Below are positions 18,693 to 27,297 of a stretch of DNA of 64,000 nucleotides, piece by piece (within the stretch, counting starts at the first letter, position 1; every line of letters begins with the position of its first letter). The stretch covers positions 186,001 to 250,000 of the forward strand of contig JAPDNP010000003.1 in NCBI GenBank assembly GCA_025989215.1. The letters run 5' to 3'. The notes beneath the pieces are model-generated. The model had not been told where the DNA came from, ran no database searches, and was given only the letters and a program-made list of their open reading frames with translations. The position numbers and the translations under genes were made by a program. The DNA comes from Neisseriaceae bacterium JH1-16. Lineage in GTDB: Bacteria > Pseudomonadota > Gammaproteobacteria > Burkholderiales > Chromobacteriaceae.

Positions 18693-19931
18693 ATGCCTCT
18701 ATCAGACACCACGTGCAAAAGAGCCCAGCCTCGCGACGATGGAAAGCCCCTGCGCATGGCCGACGAAAAGGGCATGTACCTGGAGGTGCTGCCAACCGGG
18801 GGCAAATACTGGCGGATGAAGTACCGCTTCGCCGGCAAGGAAAAGCGGCTAGCCCTAGGGGTCTACCCTGACACCAGCCTGAAAGAAGCGAGAGAGAAGC
18901 GCGACGCTGCCCGCAAGCTGCTGGCCGAAGGTCTCGACCCTGGCGAGAAGAAGAAGGCCGACAAGATCGCTGCCAAGGTGGCCGCCGCCAACACCTTCGA
19001 AGCCATCGCCCTGGAGTGGATCGACAAGGAAAGCCACGAATGGTCGGCGGTGCACACTGAGCGCGTCATCAGCGCGATGAAAACACACCTGTTCCCATTC
19101 ATCGGCCATCGCCCGGTAGCGGAGATCCAGCCGCTTGAGCTGCTAGACGTGCTGCGCAAGGTAGAAAAGGCCGGCAACATCGACACCTGCAAGCGACTAC
19201 GCCAGCGCTGCTCTGCCGTGTTTCGTCTGGCGATCCTGACCGGGCGATGCATCAATGACCCGGCCGCACCTCTGGTCGACACTCTCAAAACACCTCAGCC
19301 GGAACCCCGCAAGGCCCTCAAGCGCGAAGCAATCCCCAACTTTCTCGACGCTCTGGACAAGTACGACGGCACGCGACAAACGAAGCTGATGATGGAGCTG
19401 ATGCTACTGACCTTTACCCGTGTCGGAGAAATGGCTTCTGCCCAGTGGCAAGAGATCGACTTCGATGGGGCTCTATGGACGATCCCACCCGAACATCGGA
19501 AGTTACCGGAGAAGGTCAAAAAGACAGCCTCCCCACACCTTGTCCCGCTGTCTAGCCGGCCTCTGGAAATCCTGCGCGAGCTGCAAGCCATCAACGGGGG
19601 TCGTGTGCACGTTTTCCCGAACCGCAACGACCCGACCCGCCCCATGTCGCCAGAAACACTGCGCCGCGCACTGCACCGCATGGGCTTTAAGGGCAAGGCC
19701 GACGTGCACGGCTTCCGCTCGACAGCCTCCACCATCCTCAATGAGACCGGCTTCAACCCGGACGCTATTGAACGCCAGCTATCCCACACCGAAGGCAACA
19801 AGGTACGGGCCGCCTATAACCGCGCCGAGTACATGGATGAACGCCGCATCATGCTGAAATGGTGGGCGGACTACATCGTGAGCATTAAAGCAGGCGGCAA
19901 GGTGATTCCTTTCCCAGGTCGAGCCGCCTGA
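18693..19931 (+). CDS. P4-type tyrosine recombinase (integrase)
   Basis: A 412-residue site-specific recombinase. The N-terminal DUF4102-type domain (MPLSDTTCKRAQPRDDGK...GKYWRMKYRFAGKEKRLALGVYPD) binds arm sites. The catalytic domain has R243 (FTRVGE), H339-x-x-R342 (VHGFRSTAS), H365 (LSHTEGNK) and nucleophile Y375 (AAYNR), all intact. GGAG lies upstream of the ATG. Its placement next to the tRNA with divergent att repeats fits an active integrase. Confidence 0.95.
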   Translation: MPLSDTTCKRAQPRDDGKPLRMADEKGMYLEVLPTGGKYWRMKYRFAGKEKRLALGVYPDTSLKEAREKRDAARKLLAEGLDPGEKKKADKIAAKVAAANTFEAIALEWIDKESHEWSAVHTERVISAMKTHLFPFIGHRPVAEIQPLELLDVLRKVEKAGNIDTCKRLRQRCSAVFRLAILTGRCINDPAAPLVDTLKTPQPEPRKALKREAIPNFLDALDKYDGTRQTKLMMELMLLTFTRVGEMASAQWQEIDFDGALWTIPPEHRKLPEKVKKTASPHLVPLSSRPLEILRELQAINGGRVHVFPNRNDPTRPMSPETLRRALHRMGFKGKADVHGFRSTASTILNETGFNPDAIERQLSHTEGNKVRAAYNRAEYMDERRIMLKWWADYIVSIKAGGKVIPFPGRAA

Positions 19932-20053
19932 CAACATGGGAAATACTGCAAAAAAGGTACGAGTTCATCGTCGATGCAGGATCGGTTAGTCGTGACGAAA
20001 CAATGGTGCCATGCGTTCCGGGCTGTTCCGGGGCCGCCCGATAAGGACCGAAC

Positions 20054-20284
20054 ATGGCCGCACAGCTCCAATCCGAGCTTGTCGTTATCCGTCGCAAACA
20101 GGTAGAAGCCCGCACGGGCCTTTCCCGCTCGGCGATCTACGCCCGCATCGATCCGAAGTCCAAGTATTACGACCCAACGTTTCCCAAGCCTATTAGCCTA
20201 GGAACGGGCGCTGTCGGCTGGCTCGAGCATGAAGTATCGAGCTGGATCTCTGCGTGTATCGAAGCCAGCCGTCGTGCAGCTTAA
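20054..20284 (+). CDS. AlpA-family DNA-binding regulator
   Basis: A 76-residue winged-helix protein: VVIRRKQVEARTGLSRSAIYARIDP...FPKPISLGTGAVGWLEHEVSSWI is the AlpA signature. In P4-like elements AlpA proteins control excision and integrase expression. It lies 120 bases downstream of int on the same strand, which fits a role as excisionase or activator. Confidence 0.88.
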   Translation: MAAQLQSELVVIRRKQVEARTGLSRSAIYARIDPKSKYYDPTFPKPISLGTGAVGWLEHEVSSWISACIEASRRAA

Positions 20285-20290
20285 GGGGGC

Positions 20291-20746
20291 ATGATGCAAA
20301 ACATACTCGCTCAATGGACCGATGGTGATCGCAGGGCAGTCAGGATCGTGCAAGCAGCCGTTTCGGTATCGACGCAAGCATATCCTAGCCAGATGAGCTC
20401 ACTCGCAGCTCGTACCTTGGCACTACTTTTGGAAGGGCGCCACTTGATGGGGCGCGGTGTCGAAACGGGGTTAGAAAGCCATTATTTCCCTGTGAAAGAT
20501 CCCGCTACCGGCGTTGAAATCGGGGGTGAGGCCTTGCGTGCAGTGGTTTGTTGCCTTGCCACGGATTACGGCTGGAGCGTCCTTTCGGGTACTTTCAATA
20601 TCAAAACGTCATCAGGCCGAATAGTTACCGTCGTTGAATACTGGCTTCCCCTCGGTGTTATCGAATCGGCTCTTGGGCGCGACGAATACCTCGAGGCCGC
20701 TTATGCAGGACTCGCTCTGAGCGCCAACTCACAACATCGCGGCTGA
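20291..20746 (+). CDS. Hypothetical protein of the element's replication block
   Basis: A 151-residue protein starting 6 bases after alpA with AAGGGGG before ATG (20291, or 20294). It contains ARTLALLLEGRHLMGRGVETGLESHYFPVKDPATGVEIGGEALRAV, then a beta-rich half. I recognise no family. Position between alpA and the primase suggests an accessory role in replication or its control. Confidence 0.6.
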   Translation: MMQNILAQWTDGDRRAVRIVQAAVSVSTQAYPSQMSSLAARTLALLLEGRHLMGRGVETGLESHYFPVKDPATGVEIGGEALRAVVCCLATDYGWSVLSGTFNIKTSSGRIVTVVEYWLPLGVIESALGRDEYLEAAYAGLALSANSQHRG

Positions 20747-20757
20747 GACACAACACT

Positions 20758-21831
20758 ATGAGAAATTTTCCGGGAAGTACCACTCCGGGGGGAAAGGTCC
20801 GTCCGCTTGATGCCGATACCGTGCGCCGCGCTGCCTTCGGGCGTTGGTTTGACGTGCTGGTGGCGCTGGGTATTCCTGCCAACGTGCTCGCCAAGAAGCG
20901 CAACCAGCCCTGTCCGGCCTGCGGTGGCCGTGATCGCTTTCAATTCATCGACAAGGGGCAAGGCCGCTTTGTCTGCCGCTCGCTAGATAGCCTGGGCGGC
21001 GACGGTTTTGCGCTGGCCATGCACTGGCTCAATGCCGATTTTCCGACCGCGCTGCGGGCCGTGGCGGGCGTGCTGGGGCTGGCCAGTGAGTCTGCTGGTG
21101 TGACGATACCGAGAACACCGGCACCACCGGCCGCGCCAGCACCATCCAAACGCGACAACAGCACCACTGTTGCCCGACTGTGGTGCGAAGCGTTGCAGAT
21201 TCAGGCAGGTGATCCGGTGGCGCATTACCTGGCGGAGCGTGGTCTGGATCTGAGCACCTACCCTGATGCGCTGCGCCACCACCCTGCCATGCCGTACTGG
21301 TGCGAGGTGGCGGGCAAACCTGTCTGCCTGGGTAACTTCCCGGCCATGCTGGCCGAAGTGACGGCACCGGATGGCAGCCGGGTAGCGCTGCATCGTGTCT
21401 ACCTGAGCCCGGATGGGCACAAGGCCAGCCTGGTGCATCCGACGACCGGCGAGCCCTTAGACGCCAAGAAGTTGCTAACCGCCCATGAGGGAGCAATGCG
21501 CGGCGCTGCGGTGCGGCTGTACGAGCCGGAAGGCGGGGGATTGGCGTTGGCCGAGGGCATTGAGACGGCGCTGGCGGTGCGACTGGGCAGTGGCCTGCCG
21601 TGCTGGGCTGCCGTGTCCGCCTGGGGGCTAGAGAACGCCGCCCTGCCCGAGTCCGTCACCGGCGTCTACATCATGGCCGACCACGACGTGAGCGGCACCG
21701 GCCAGAAGGCCGCCGACACCCTGGCTCGCCGACTGATCGGCGAAGCGCGCCAGGTACGTGTAGTGATTCCCGAGCAAGCCGGCACCGACTGGCTCGACGT
21801 GTACCAATCCCGACAAGAGGGGGGCGCCTAA
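20758..21831 (+). CDS. Zinc-finger/Toprim primase of the element
   Basis: A 357-residue primase. The CHC2-like zinc finger has C52 and C55 (CPACGGRDRF) and C73 (RFVCRS). A central linker is rich in Pro/Ala. A C-terminal Toprim_3 domain contains LALAEGIETALAVRLG and VYIMADHD, with the metal-binding acidic residues. It would lay down primers for element replication. Its stop overlaps the helicase start by one base (TAATG), so the pair is coupled; in phage P4 both functions are fused in the alpha protein. Confidence 0.85.
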   Translation: MRNFPGSTTPGGKVRPLDADTVRRAAFGRWFDVLVALGIPANVLAKKRNQPCPACGGRDRFQFIDKGQGRFVCRSLDSLGGDGFALAMHWLNADFPTALRAVAGVLGLASESAGVTIPRTPAPPAAPAPSKRDNSTTVARLWCEALQIQAGDPVAHYLAERGLDLSTYPDALRHHPAMPYWCEVAGKPVCLGNFPAMLAEVTAPDGSRVALHRVYLSPDGHKASLVHPTTGEPLDAKKLLTAHEGAMRGAAVRLYEPEGGGLALAEGIETALAVRLGSGLPCWAAVSAWGLENAALPESVTGVYIMADHDVSGTGQKAADTLARRLIGEARQVRVVIPEQAGTDWLDVYQSRQEGGA

Positions 21832-23600
21832 TGGGCAGCAACGACATGGCAACCCTGCAGCAGGCCGCCACGCTACCGCCTGAGCCGCTCAAACCGCGCT
21901 TCGAGGTGAAGCGGGATGGAGTGTTCTACGTCGGCACCATGCCGTGCCGAGATTCTGGCGAGAGGGTCGAGTCGCCACCGGTATGGTTGTGCGACCGCCT
22001 CGACATCATCGGTCGGGGTGTCGACGATGGCGGCACCCATTTCAGAGTACTGCGTTGGCGCAGTCGTGGGGACCAGCAGGCCCAGTCCCTCGCCCTGCCG
22101 CTCAGCGCCATTGGTGAGCGGGAGGCTTGGGCCGCGCTGCGCTCGCGGGGCCTGGCGCTGTCTCCCAACCGCCGCATGCTCGAGCACTTGGCGATGTACC
22201 TGCAAACCCGCGGTAGCGACGAGATGCACCACGTCACCGAGCGCGGCGGCTGGACGCATGGCGCTTACCTGCTGCCCAGCGGTGAGCTGATCGGCACGCC
22301 ATCGAGGCCGGTGCATTATGCCGGCGACAAGAATAGCGCCAGCGCCTACCTGGCCCAAGGCAGTACCGAGGCTTGGCGGGAAAGCGTCGCCCGGCTGGCT
22401 CGCGGCAACAGCCGGCCGATGCTCGCCATCGGCGCGGCGCTGGCGGCCCCATTGCTGCACCTGGTGGATCTGGAGTCTGGAGGTTTCCACCTGTTCGGTC
22501 CCTCCGGTTGCGGCAAGACCACCAGCGCCAAGATCGGTGCCTCGGTATGGGGCGAGCCGCGCGAGCAGGTGCTGAACTGGGACAGCACCGCCCTAGCTCT
22601 GGCCAACGCGGCGGCAGCGCGCAATGATGGCCTGATGCTGCTGGATGAGATGGGACAGGGCAACCCGGACGCGGTGAGCATGGCGGCGTACCGGCTGTTC
22701 AACGGTGCCGGCAAGATGCAGGGCGCCAAGGAGGGCGGCAACCGCGAGCAGTCCCGCTGGCGGGTGCTGGTGTTGTCTACCGGGGAAATCGACCTGGCCG
22801 GCTTCATGAGCGGTGGCGGCCGGCGTACCAGGGCCGGGCAGGAAGTGCGCTTGGCCAGTCTCCCTGCAGACGCAGGCAAGGGGCTGGGGGCGTTCGACAC
22901 GCTGAACGGCCACCCCAGCAGCGGCCAATTGGCCGAAGCGCTGGAGGACGCCGCACGCCAGCACCACGGCGCGGTGGGTCGGGTGTTCGTTGCCCATGTC
23001 GCCGGCCAGCCGGCCACGATAGCCGCCCGCCTGCACCATGCCATCGAAGTCACTCGCGATGTCCTCCCTAAAGAAGCCACCGGGCAGGTACGCCGAGTCG
23101 CCGCCCGCTTTGCTGTCACCGCCGAGGCACTGGAAATCGCCACCGATGCCGGCTTGACCGGCTGGCCGCCCGGGGAAGGACGCACCGCAGTGATGAGCTG
23201 CTTTACCGACTGGCTGGCCCGCTACGGAGTTGGCAACCGTGAGGTAACCCAAATCATCGAGCAAGCGGAGGGCTGGTTCGCTCTGCACGCCTTCGGCCGT
23301 TTCATCGACTGTTCCAGGGCTGCCGACGATCACAGCGAGCCACACATGCTCAACTGCGCCGGTTACCGCAAGCGCGATGCCGACGGGCTGCACTGGCTGG
23401 TGTTCCCGGCTGTGTTCAGGGAGGAAATAGCTGAGGGTTTCGACAAGACGGCGGCAGCTGATGCACTTGCCAGGGCGGGAATGTTGATGAAGGGCAATGA
23501 CGGCAACGCCACCAGCAAGCACCGGACTCCGGACGTCCCCAAAGTCGCTAGGCGGTTCTTCAAGTTCGTCCAAACCGTCCGAGAGTCCGATGGCGAATGA
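21831..23600 (+). CDS. DUF927 replicative helicase-like ATPase
   Basis: A 589-residue protein. N-terminal DUF927 region has LSPNRRMLEHLAMYLQTRG and HHVTERGGWTHGAYLLPSG. An AAA-type ATPase follows with Walker A FGPSGCGKTTSAK (K229) and Walker B LMLLDEMGQG (D272, E273), plus VLVLSTGEIDLAGFM. The C-terminal part (TAVMSCFTDWLARYG...) is a probable DNA-binding tail. Such proteins unwind the origin of integrative elements together with a primase. The start at 21831 is set by coupling to the primase stop; the open frame to 21600 lies inside the primase. Confidence 0.85.
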   Translation: MGSNDMATLQQAATLPPEPLKPRFEVKRDGVFYVGTMPCRDSGERVESPPVWLCDRLDIIGRGVDDGGTHFRVLRWRSRGDQQAQSLALPLSAIGEREAWAALRSRGLALSPNRRMLEHLAMYLQTRGSDEMHHVTERGGWTHGAYLLPSGELIGTPSRPVHYAGDKNSASAYLAQGSTEAWRESVARLARGNSRPMLAIGAALAAPLLHLVDLESGGFHLFGPSGCGKTTSAKIGASVWGEPREQVLNWDSTALALANAAAARNDGLMLLDEMGQGNPDAVSMAAYRLFNGAGKMQGAKEGGNREQSRWRVLVLSTGEIDLAGFMSGGGRRTRAGQEVRLASLPADAGKGLGAFDTLNGHPSSGQLAEALEDAARQHHGAVGRVFVAHVAGQPATIAARLHHAIEVTRDVLPKEATGQVRRVAARFAVTAEALEIATDAGLTGWPPGEGRTAVMSCFTDWLARYGVGNREVTQIIEQAEGWFALHAFGRFIDCSRAADDHSEPHMLNCAGYRKRDADGLHWLVFPAVFREEIAEGFDKTAAADALARAGMLMKGNDGNATSKHRTPDVPKVARRFFKFVQTVRESDGE

Positions 23601-23627
23601 GTTCGCTACACGCACGTAAAAAATAGA

Positions 23628-23850
23628 TGGAACTGGTGGAACGGTGGAACCTGTCGCTGAAAGCCTTATTTGGCGTGGATTTGAGCGGTTCCACCATGGT
23701 TCCACTGCGCTCAGCACCGGTGGAACCTGCGCAAGAAAAAGCAGGCGGTTCCACGGGAAAATCGGGGCAGTGGGACCGTGGTGGAACCACTCAACGTCAA
23801 TAACGGCGAGGATTTGCGAAGTTTGTTCCACCGTTCCACCGGTTCCACCA
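23628..23850. repeat. Iteron-like cluster 1: about 11 copies of GGTTCCACC in both orientations
   Basis: Copies: TGGAAC 23628, GGTGGAAC 23635, GGTGGAACC 23643, GGTTCCACC 23687, GGTTCCAC 23698, GGTGGAACC 23719, GGTTCCAC 23747, GGTGGAACC 23780, GTTCCACC 23825 and 23833, GGTTCCACC 23841. They lie directly after the helicase gene in non-coding DNA, spaced roughly 8, 10, 20 and 30 bases apart. P4 has comparable GGTGAACAG iterons bound by its primase-helicase. A replication origin is the best guess. Confidence 0.75.
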
Positions 23851-24158
23851 CGTTTTGAGTACACATAGCAGAAATGAACATACCCCTTGACCGAGCAATC
23901 TGCCATCGGCACCATGGGGCCGTCGCGTTCAATAGCGCGAACGGGATTGGCGTCCCGAACAAGTTGGCGGACAGCCGCCTTGCGGCTATTTTTACGTCCG
24001 TCTGCAACACCATTGGCGCGTCTTCTTCTATGGCGGGCCGTGGTGGGAGCGTGCTTGCACGCGCCGGTTCCAACTTGCCGGTACGCCAATCCTGCCATGT
24101 GCCTGCCACCCTCGATTGGCGTCGAGGGGCGGGCTTAATGCTCAAGTTGGAGGCCTCC

Positions 24159-24287
24159 ATGCCTGCTATCGCCCTGCGTGCTTTCCGCGCTCTGTTCCCT
24201 GTTACTCGTCGCTTTGTTTTCATCCTGTACCGCCGTCGTGCTATCAGCGCTCTGACGCTCGTTCGCCTGATCGGGGGGGCCGCATGA
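24159..24287 (+). CDS. Small Arg-rich hydrophobic ORF (42 aa)
   Basis: ATG at 24159 has TTGGAGG eight bases upstream. The product begins MPAIALRAFRALFPVTRRF and ends RLIGGAA; it is very basic with hydrophobic runs. It overlaps the next ATG (ATGA at 24284), so translation is probably coupled. No family is recognised; it may be only a coupling leader for the winged-helix gene. Confidence 0.45.
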   Translation: MPAIALRAFRALFPVTRRFVFILYRRRAISALTLVRLIGGAA

Positions 24288-25003
24288 GCAGGCGGCGTGT
24301 GAGTGGCTACGGAGTCCGCAATCTGACATTCAGGTCTGCCCGCGTCGAGGCGGTTGCCATGCGGCAATCCGCCAGCATCGACCGTGCTGGCCGGCGAGCC
24401 GTGTTCATGGCGGTGGCCAGTCAGGCTGACGACACATTTGTGGCGATCGCAACGATGGCCGATGTTGCCGCACTGACCGGCCTGAGTCCCGCTGGACTGA
24501 AGCACCATCTCGGACACCTCCGTCGCGCTGGCCTTTTGTGGATAGAGGACTTGGGCAGACGTGAAGGTTTCTCGCGGGGGACGAAGCGGTTCAACCTGCA
24601 ACGCACTGATGCAACCGCCCCGAAGCTGGCCGACCTGGTGGCCTCGCCGCAGCTCTCCGCCGCGCTAGCCCGCCGTACGGGTGGCAATGAGGTGCTCACC
24701 GTCGAAGCGCTAGACCCAGATGAGACTGATCTGCACGACGCTGCGGTGATGTTGCACGCCGATGGCACGGTCACGCTGCTGCTGGCGCCGATGGGTGACC
24801 TCGATGTGCCCGAGTTCCTCTCGTGCATGGCCGAGGTCCGACGCCGTGCTGGTGAGCTGGGCCAACGCTTCGGCCGACAGGTTCGTGCTGGCCTGGCCAC
24901 GCATGAGCGCCCGGGCCCCGGCCGTGTCCTGGCGGTGATGTCCGCCTGCCGTGAGTACGGCGTCTACTACCTTCCCCTGCCAAACTTGATGGAGCAAATG
25001 TAA
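24284..25003 (+). CDS. Winged-helix DNA-binding-like protein of the element
   Basis: A 239-residue protein. Residues about 40-100 (AVFMAVASQADDTFVAIATMADVAALTGLSPAGLKHHLGHLRRAGLLWIEDLGRREG) form a helix-turn-helix/winged-helix, as in replication initiators and transcription regulators of mobile elements. The rest is acidic and unassigned. It ends one base before the TerS-like gene. Confidence 0.6.
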   Translation: MSRRRVSGYGVRNLTFRSARVEAVAMRQSASIDRAGRRAVFMAVASQADDTFVAIATMADVAALTGLSPAGLKHHLGHLRRAGLLWIEDLGRREGFSRGTKRFNLQRTDATAPKLADLVASPQLSAALARRTGGNEVLTVEALDPDETDLHDAAVMLHADGTVTLLLAPMGDLDVPEFLSCMAEVRRRAGELGQRFGRQVRAGLATHERPGPGRVLAVMSACREYGVYYLPLPNLMEQM

Positions 25004-25582
25004 ATGGCGACGCTAACACACCAGCAGTGGTGCGAGATTCGAGTTTTATGGGAGGCATCGCCTAGGCAGGGGATTGCCTGGCTGACCGTGAAGCACGGCG
25101 GGCCGTTCGAGATATCCGAGGAGGCCATTCGCAAGCGCCGTCTACGGGATGACTGGCGCAAGCCGGACAATCTGGCCGTGCTGGCATCGAAAGCCTACCT
25201 CTTAGCGGACCTCGAGCTGACGCCGCAGCCGCGCATGCCGGAAGCCGGCTCCGAAACAGCGCATGGACCGCACAGTGCAACCTACGAGTTGGGTTTTGAC
25301 CAGCCTAAAAAAGAGGCGCTTGGCGACCTGAAAGAGTTGGGCACGCTGCCTGGTCACCTCGTGGTGGACGGCGATGCCGAACTACTCAAACGTCATCGTG
25401 GCGAGTGGGGTGCAGTCCGTGCCCTGGCCTATGAGGCGATCCAGAAGCGCGACTTCGAGACCGCCAAGCTGGCGAAGATTTCGTCCGAGATTCTACGCAA
25501 CGTGCAGGACGGCGAGCGCAAGGCCTACGGGCTGGATACGCCGGGCGAGGGCGGCCGAACCATCGTGATCGACCGGAGCTAG
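25004..25582 (+). CDS. Terminase small subunit-like protein
   Basis: A 192-residue protein. The N-terminal helix-turn-helix (MATLTHQQWCEIRVLWEASPRQGIAWLTVKHGG...EEAIRKRRLRDDWRK) fits a pac/cos-binding domain. The end LAKISSEILRNVQDGERKAYGLD matches the C-terminal helices of many phage small terminases (NVQDGERKA-GLD). There is no large terminase in the element, so if the call is right it would redirect a helper phage's packaging motor. A plain DNA-binding protein remains possible. Confidence 0.55.
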   Translation: MATLTHQQWCEIRVLWEASPRQGIAWLTVKHGGPFEISEEAIRKRRLRDDWRKPDNLAVLASKAYLLADLELTPQPRMPEAGSETAHGPHSATYELGFDQPKKEALGDLKELGTLPGHLVVDGDAELLKRHRGEWGAVRALAYEAIQKRDFETAKLAKISSEILRNVQDGERKAYGLDTPGEGGRTIVIDRS

Positions 25583-25715
25583 CTGGTCCCACTTCCACGG
25601 GTGCACGGTTCGCCGTGCATCTGTGTTTCTGCTCAAGCGTGTAGGAGTGTGTACGTGCGTACAGCTGTAAATCAGTGTATCTGTGCCGTGTGTCGCACCA
25701 ACTCAAGGAACTACG

Positions 25716-26270
25716 ATGGCAGTGATTTTCGAAAACGACGGCAGCACCCCGCTGGGGCTGGATGACGTCGACGGCATGGCGGAGTTCCTCGAGCCGGACA
25801 ATGACATCGGCCCGACCTGGGATCCGGAGGTCGATGACTTCCCTGCCTACCTGGGAGATCTCTCTGTTCCGAGCCAAACCGATCGAGCCGCGGCACTGCA
25901 CGGCCTGCTCGACAGCCATGGCGGCCCAGAAGGCATGGTCGAGCTGTTGTCTGGCATGGATCCTGACCAGCGCACCGCCCTGATTGCCGGATTGGCCCGT
26001 CTCGGCGGGGTGTCGGCCGAACACGTCGAGCACCATCTGCTCGGCGATCCGAGCGGTGCGGCCGACTATCTGGCGCAGCTCGATACGCGCCACGACGCGC
26101 AGACGCCGGCGGCGCTCGAGCACGAGGAGGTCCTACCCGATCCGTCGACCGTGCACGCCGATGTGCTGGTGGCCGAGTTGAAGGCCGATTTGATGGAGGC
26201 GATCCTGGACGACCCGGTGTCGCCGGAGGTGGACCGGCTGATTCTGAGGCTGGCCACGGCGCTGCGCTGA
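25716..26270 (+). CDS. Acidic hypothetical protein
   Basis: A 184-residue protein, strongly acidic (GLDDVDGMAEFLEPDNDIGPTWDPEVDDFPAYLGD near the N-terminus). It has Ala/Leu-rich helices and no signal peptide or membrane segment. The start at 25716 is backed by AAGGA. Acidic proteins of this size in satellites are often scaffold-like or DNA mimics, but nothing in the sequence decides this. A terminator follows. Confidence 0.6.
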   Translation: MAVIFENDGSTPLGLDDVDGMAEFLEPDNDIGPTWDPEVDDFPAYLGDLSVPSQTDRAAALHGLLDSHGGPEGMVELLSGMDPDQRTALIAGLARLGGVSAEHVEHHLLGDPSGAADYLAQLDTRHDAQTPAALEHEEVLPDPSTVHADVLVAELKADLMEAILDDPVSPEVDRLILRLATALR

Positions 26271-26354
26271 CGGGCATCCCCGCCGCCGAGTGGCAGCTGT
26301 TCTGCCTGAAGACCACCGGGCAGTTGCCGCCGATCTGACCTCTCCCTCCCCCTG

Positions 26355-26379
26355 GGCCGCCTTGAGCGGCCATTTTTTT
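26355..26379 (+). terminator. Terminator after the acidic protein gene
   Basis: Stem GGCCGC / GCGGCC with loop CTTGA, followed by ATTTTTTT. Confidence 0.85.
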
Positions 26380-26399
26380 GCCTGTTTCCCCCGATTTCT

Positions 26400-26666
26400 G
26401 TAACCACTGCGGAGGTGTGTTACAGGTTATTGCGCGTAAGCCATTGATTTCTAGCGTGTAACCTGTAACCGGTAACTTTCGTCGACACACCTATATACGT
26501 AAACGATACGTATCGCGCGCTACGTGCATGTATGTATATGTATATGTATGTCTATTGGAAAAGATGGTTACATGGTTACAGAGGTAGCTAAAACCCTTAC
26601 CAGACCGGAAAACCGGGTGTAACCAATCTTGAAACCATCGGCGGTTTCGCCTGTTACACCGGTTAC
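26400..26666. repeat. Iteron-like cluster 2: about 9 copies of GGTTACA around an AT-rich palindromic core
   Basis: Copies of GGTTACA or TGTAACC and close variants at 26400, 26418, 26457, 26464, 26471, 26566, 26574, 26618, 26652 and 26661. Between them is an AT-rich stretch with CGATACGTATCG (26504-26515), a 12-base palindrome, and TATG/TATATG runs (26528-26553). The whole 475-base gap 26271-26745 has no gene. Iterons flanking an easily melted core is the usual plan of a replication origin. Confidence 0.75.
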
Positions 26667-26745
26667 GCCTCGCCTACTCCTTCCGTAACGCCTTTGTTGG
26701 ACGCCTAGCTAGACTGCCTCACGTCGCTACTCGCCTCGTGCTGCC

Positions 26746-27297
26746 GTGTCCTCTATTGCCTACTTCTCCCGCCCGGAGCTCGGTCCCGGGAAACACTTCG
26801 AATGCCCGCGTCTCCGTGGATCCGTGTCCACGGATTGGTGCGCCCGGCAGTGGCGCGAGGTTAACCAACAGCCCGAAGGCCGCCGCCACCCGCGCTGGGT
26901 TTCCTGTTCCGGCTGCGCGACAGGCGCCTTGCATGCTGGTGTCGGTGCCGACGACTTGCCACCGGCGCTCTCCGAAATGCGAATCTGCGCGCGCTGCCTG
27001 CACGAGTCCGACCGGATGATTCGCGGCTACTTGTGCATCTCCTGCTACAACCGTGAGCGCGAGTACCGCATCGGCCGTAACGCCAAGGGCAAGCCGCCCG
27101 TTAAGCACCCGCCGCTGTTCGATGTGCGCCTGCGGGTGTTCGACCCTGCCAAGCCTCGCGCCAATCCAATTCAGGTAGTCCAGGGGTGCACGTCGTACCG
27201 TGAAGCCGTTATCCGCGTGTTCCAGCAGGCCGGACCCGGTATCGCCGTGTCTGCCTGTCCTGCCGCGCCGGTACCGTCTCAAGGAGGGCATGCCTGA
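26746..27297 (+). CDS. Cys-rich zinc-binding-like protein 1
   Basis: About 183 residues from GTG at 26746, for which I see no good ribosome site. Central Cys pairs (SCSGCATG, and ICARCLHESDRMIRGYLCISCYNRERE) form a probable zinc ribbon. Conserved-looking tail: YRIGRNAKGKPPVKHPPLFDVRLRVF. Its TGA overlaps the ATG of the next gene. It could be a nucleic-acid-binding regulator of the downstream tape-measure-like gene. Confidence 0.6.
   Translation: MSSIAYFSRPELGPGKHFECPRLRGSVSTDWCARQWREVNQQPEGRRHPRWVSCSGCATGALHAGVGADDLPPALSEMRICARCLHESDRMIRGYLCISCYNREREYRIGRNAKGKPPVKHPPLFDVRLRVFDPAKPRANPIQVVQGCTSYREAVIRVFQQAGPGIAVSACPAAPVPSQGGHA

Noticed and set aside
23711-24601. Minus-strand frames of up to 501 codons over the repeat cluster and helicase end
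   Set aside because: No ribosome site, no family, and they translate the iteron repeats; real genes on the plus strand cover both sides.
26521-26560. TATG/TATATG run as a microsatellite of independent interest
   Set aside because: Better explained as the AT-rich core of the repeat cluster; too short to call a phase-variable tract.
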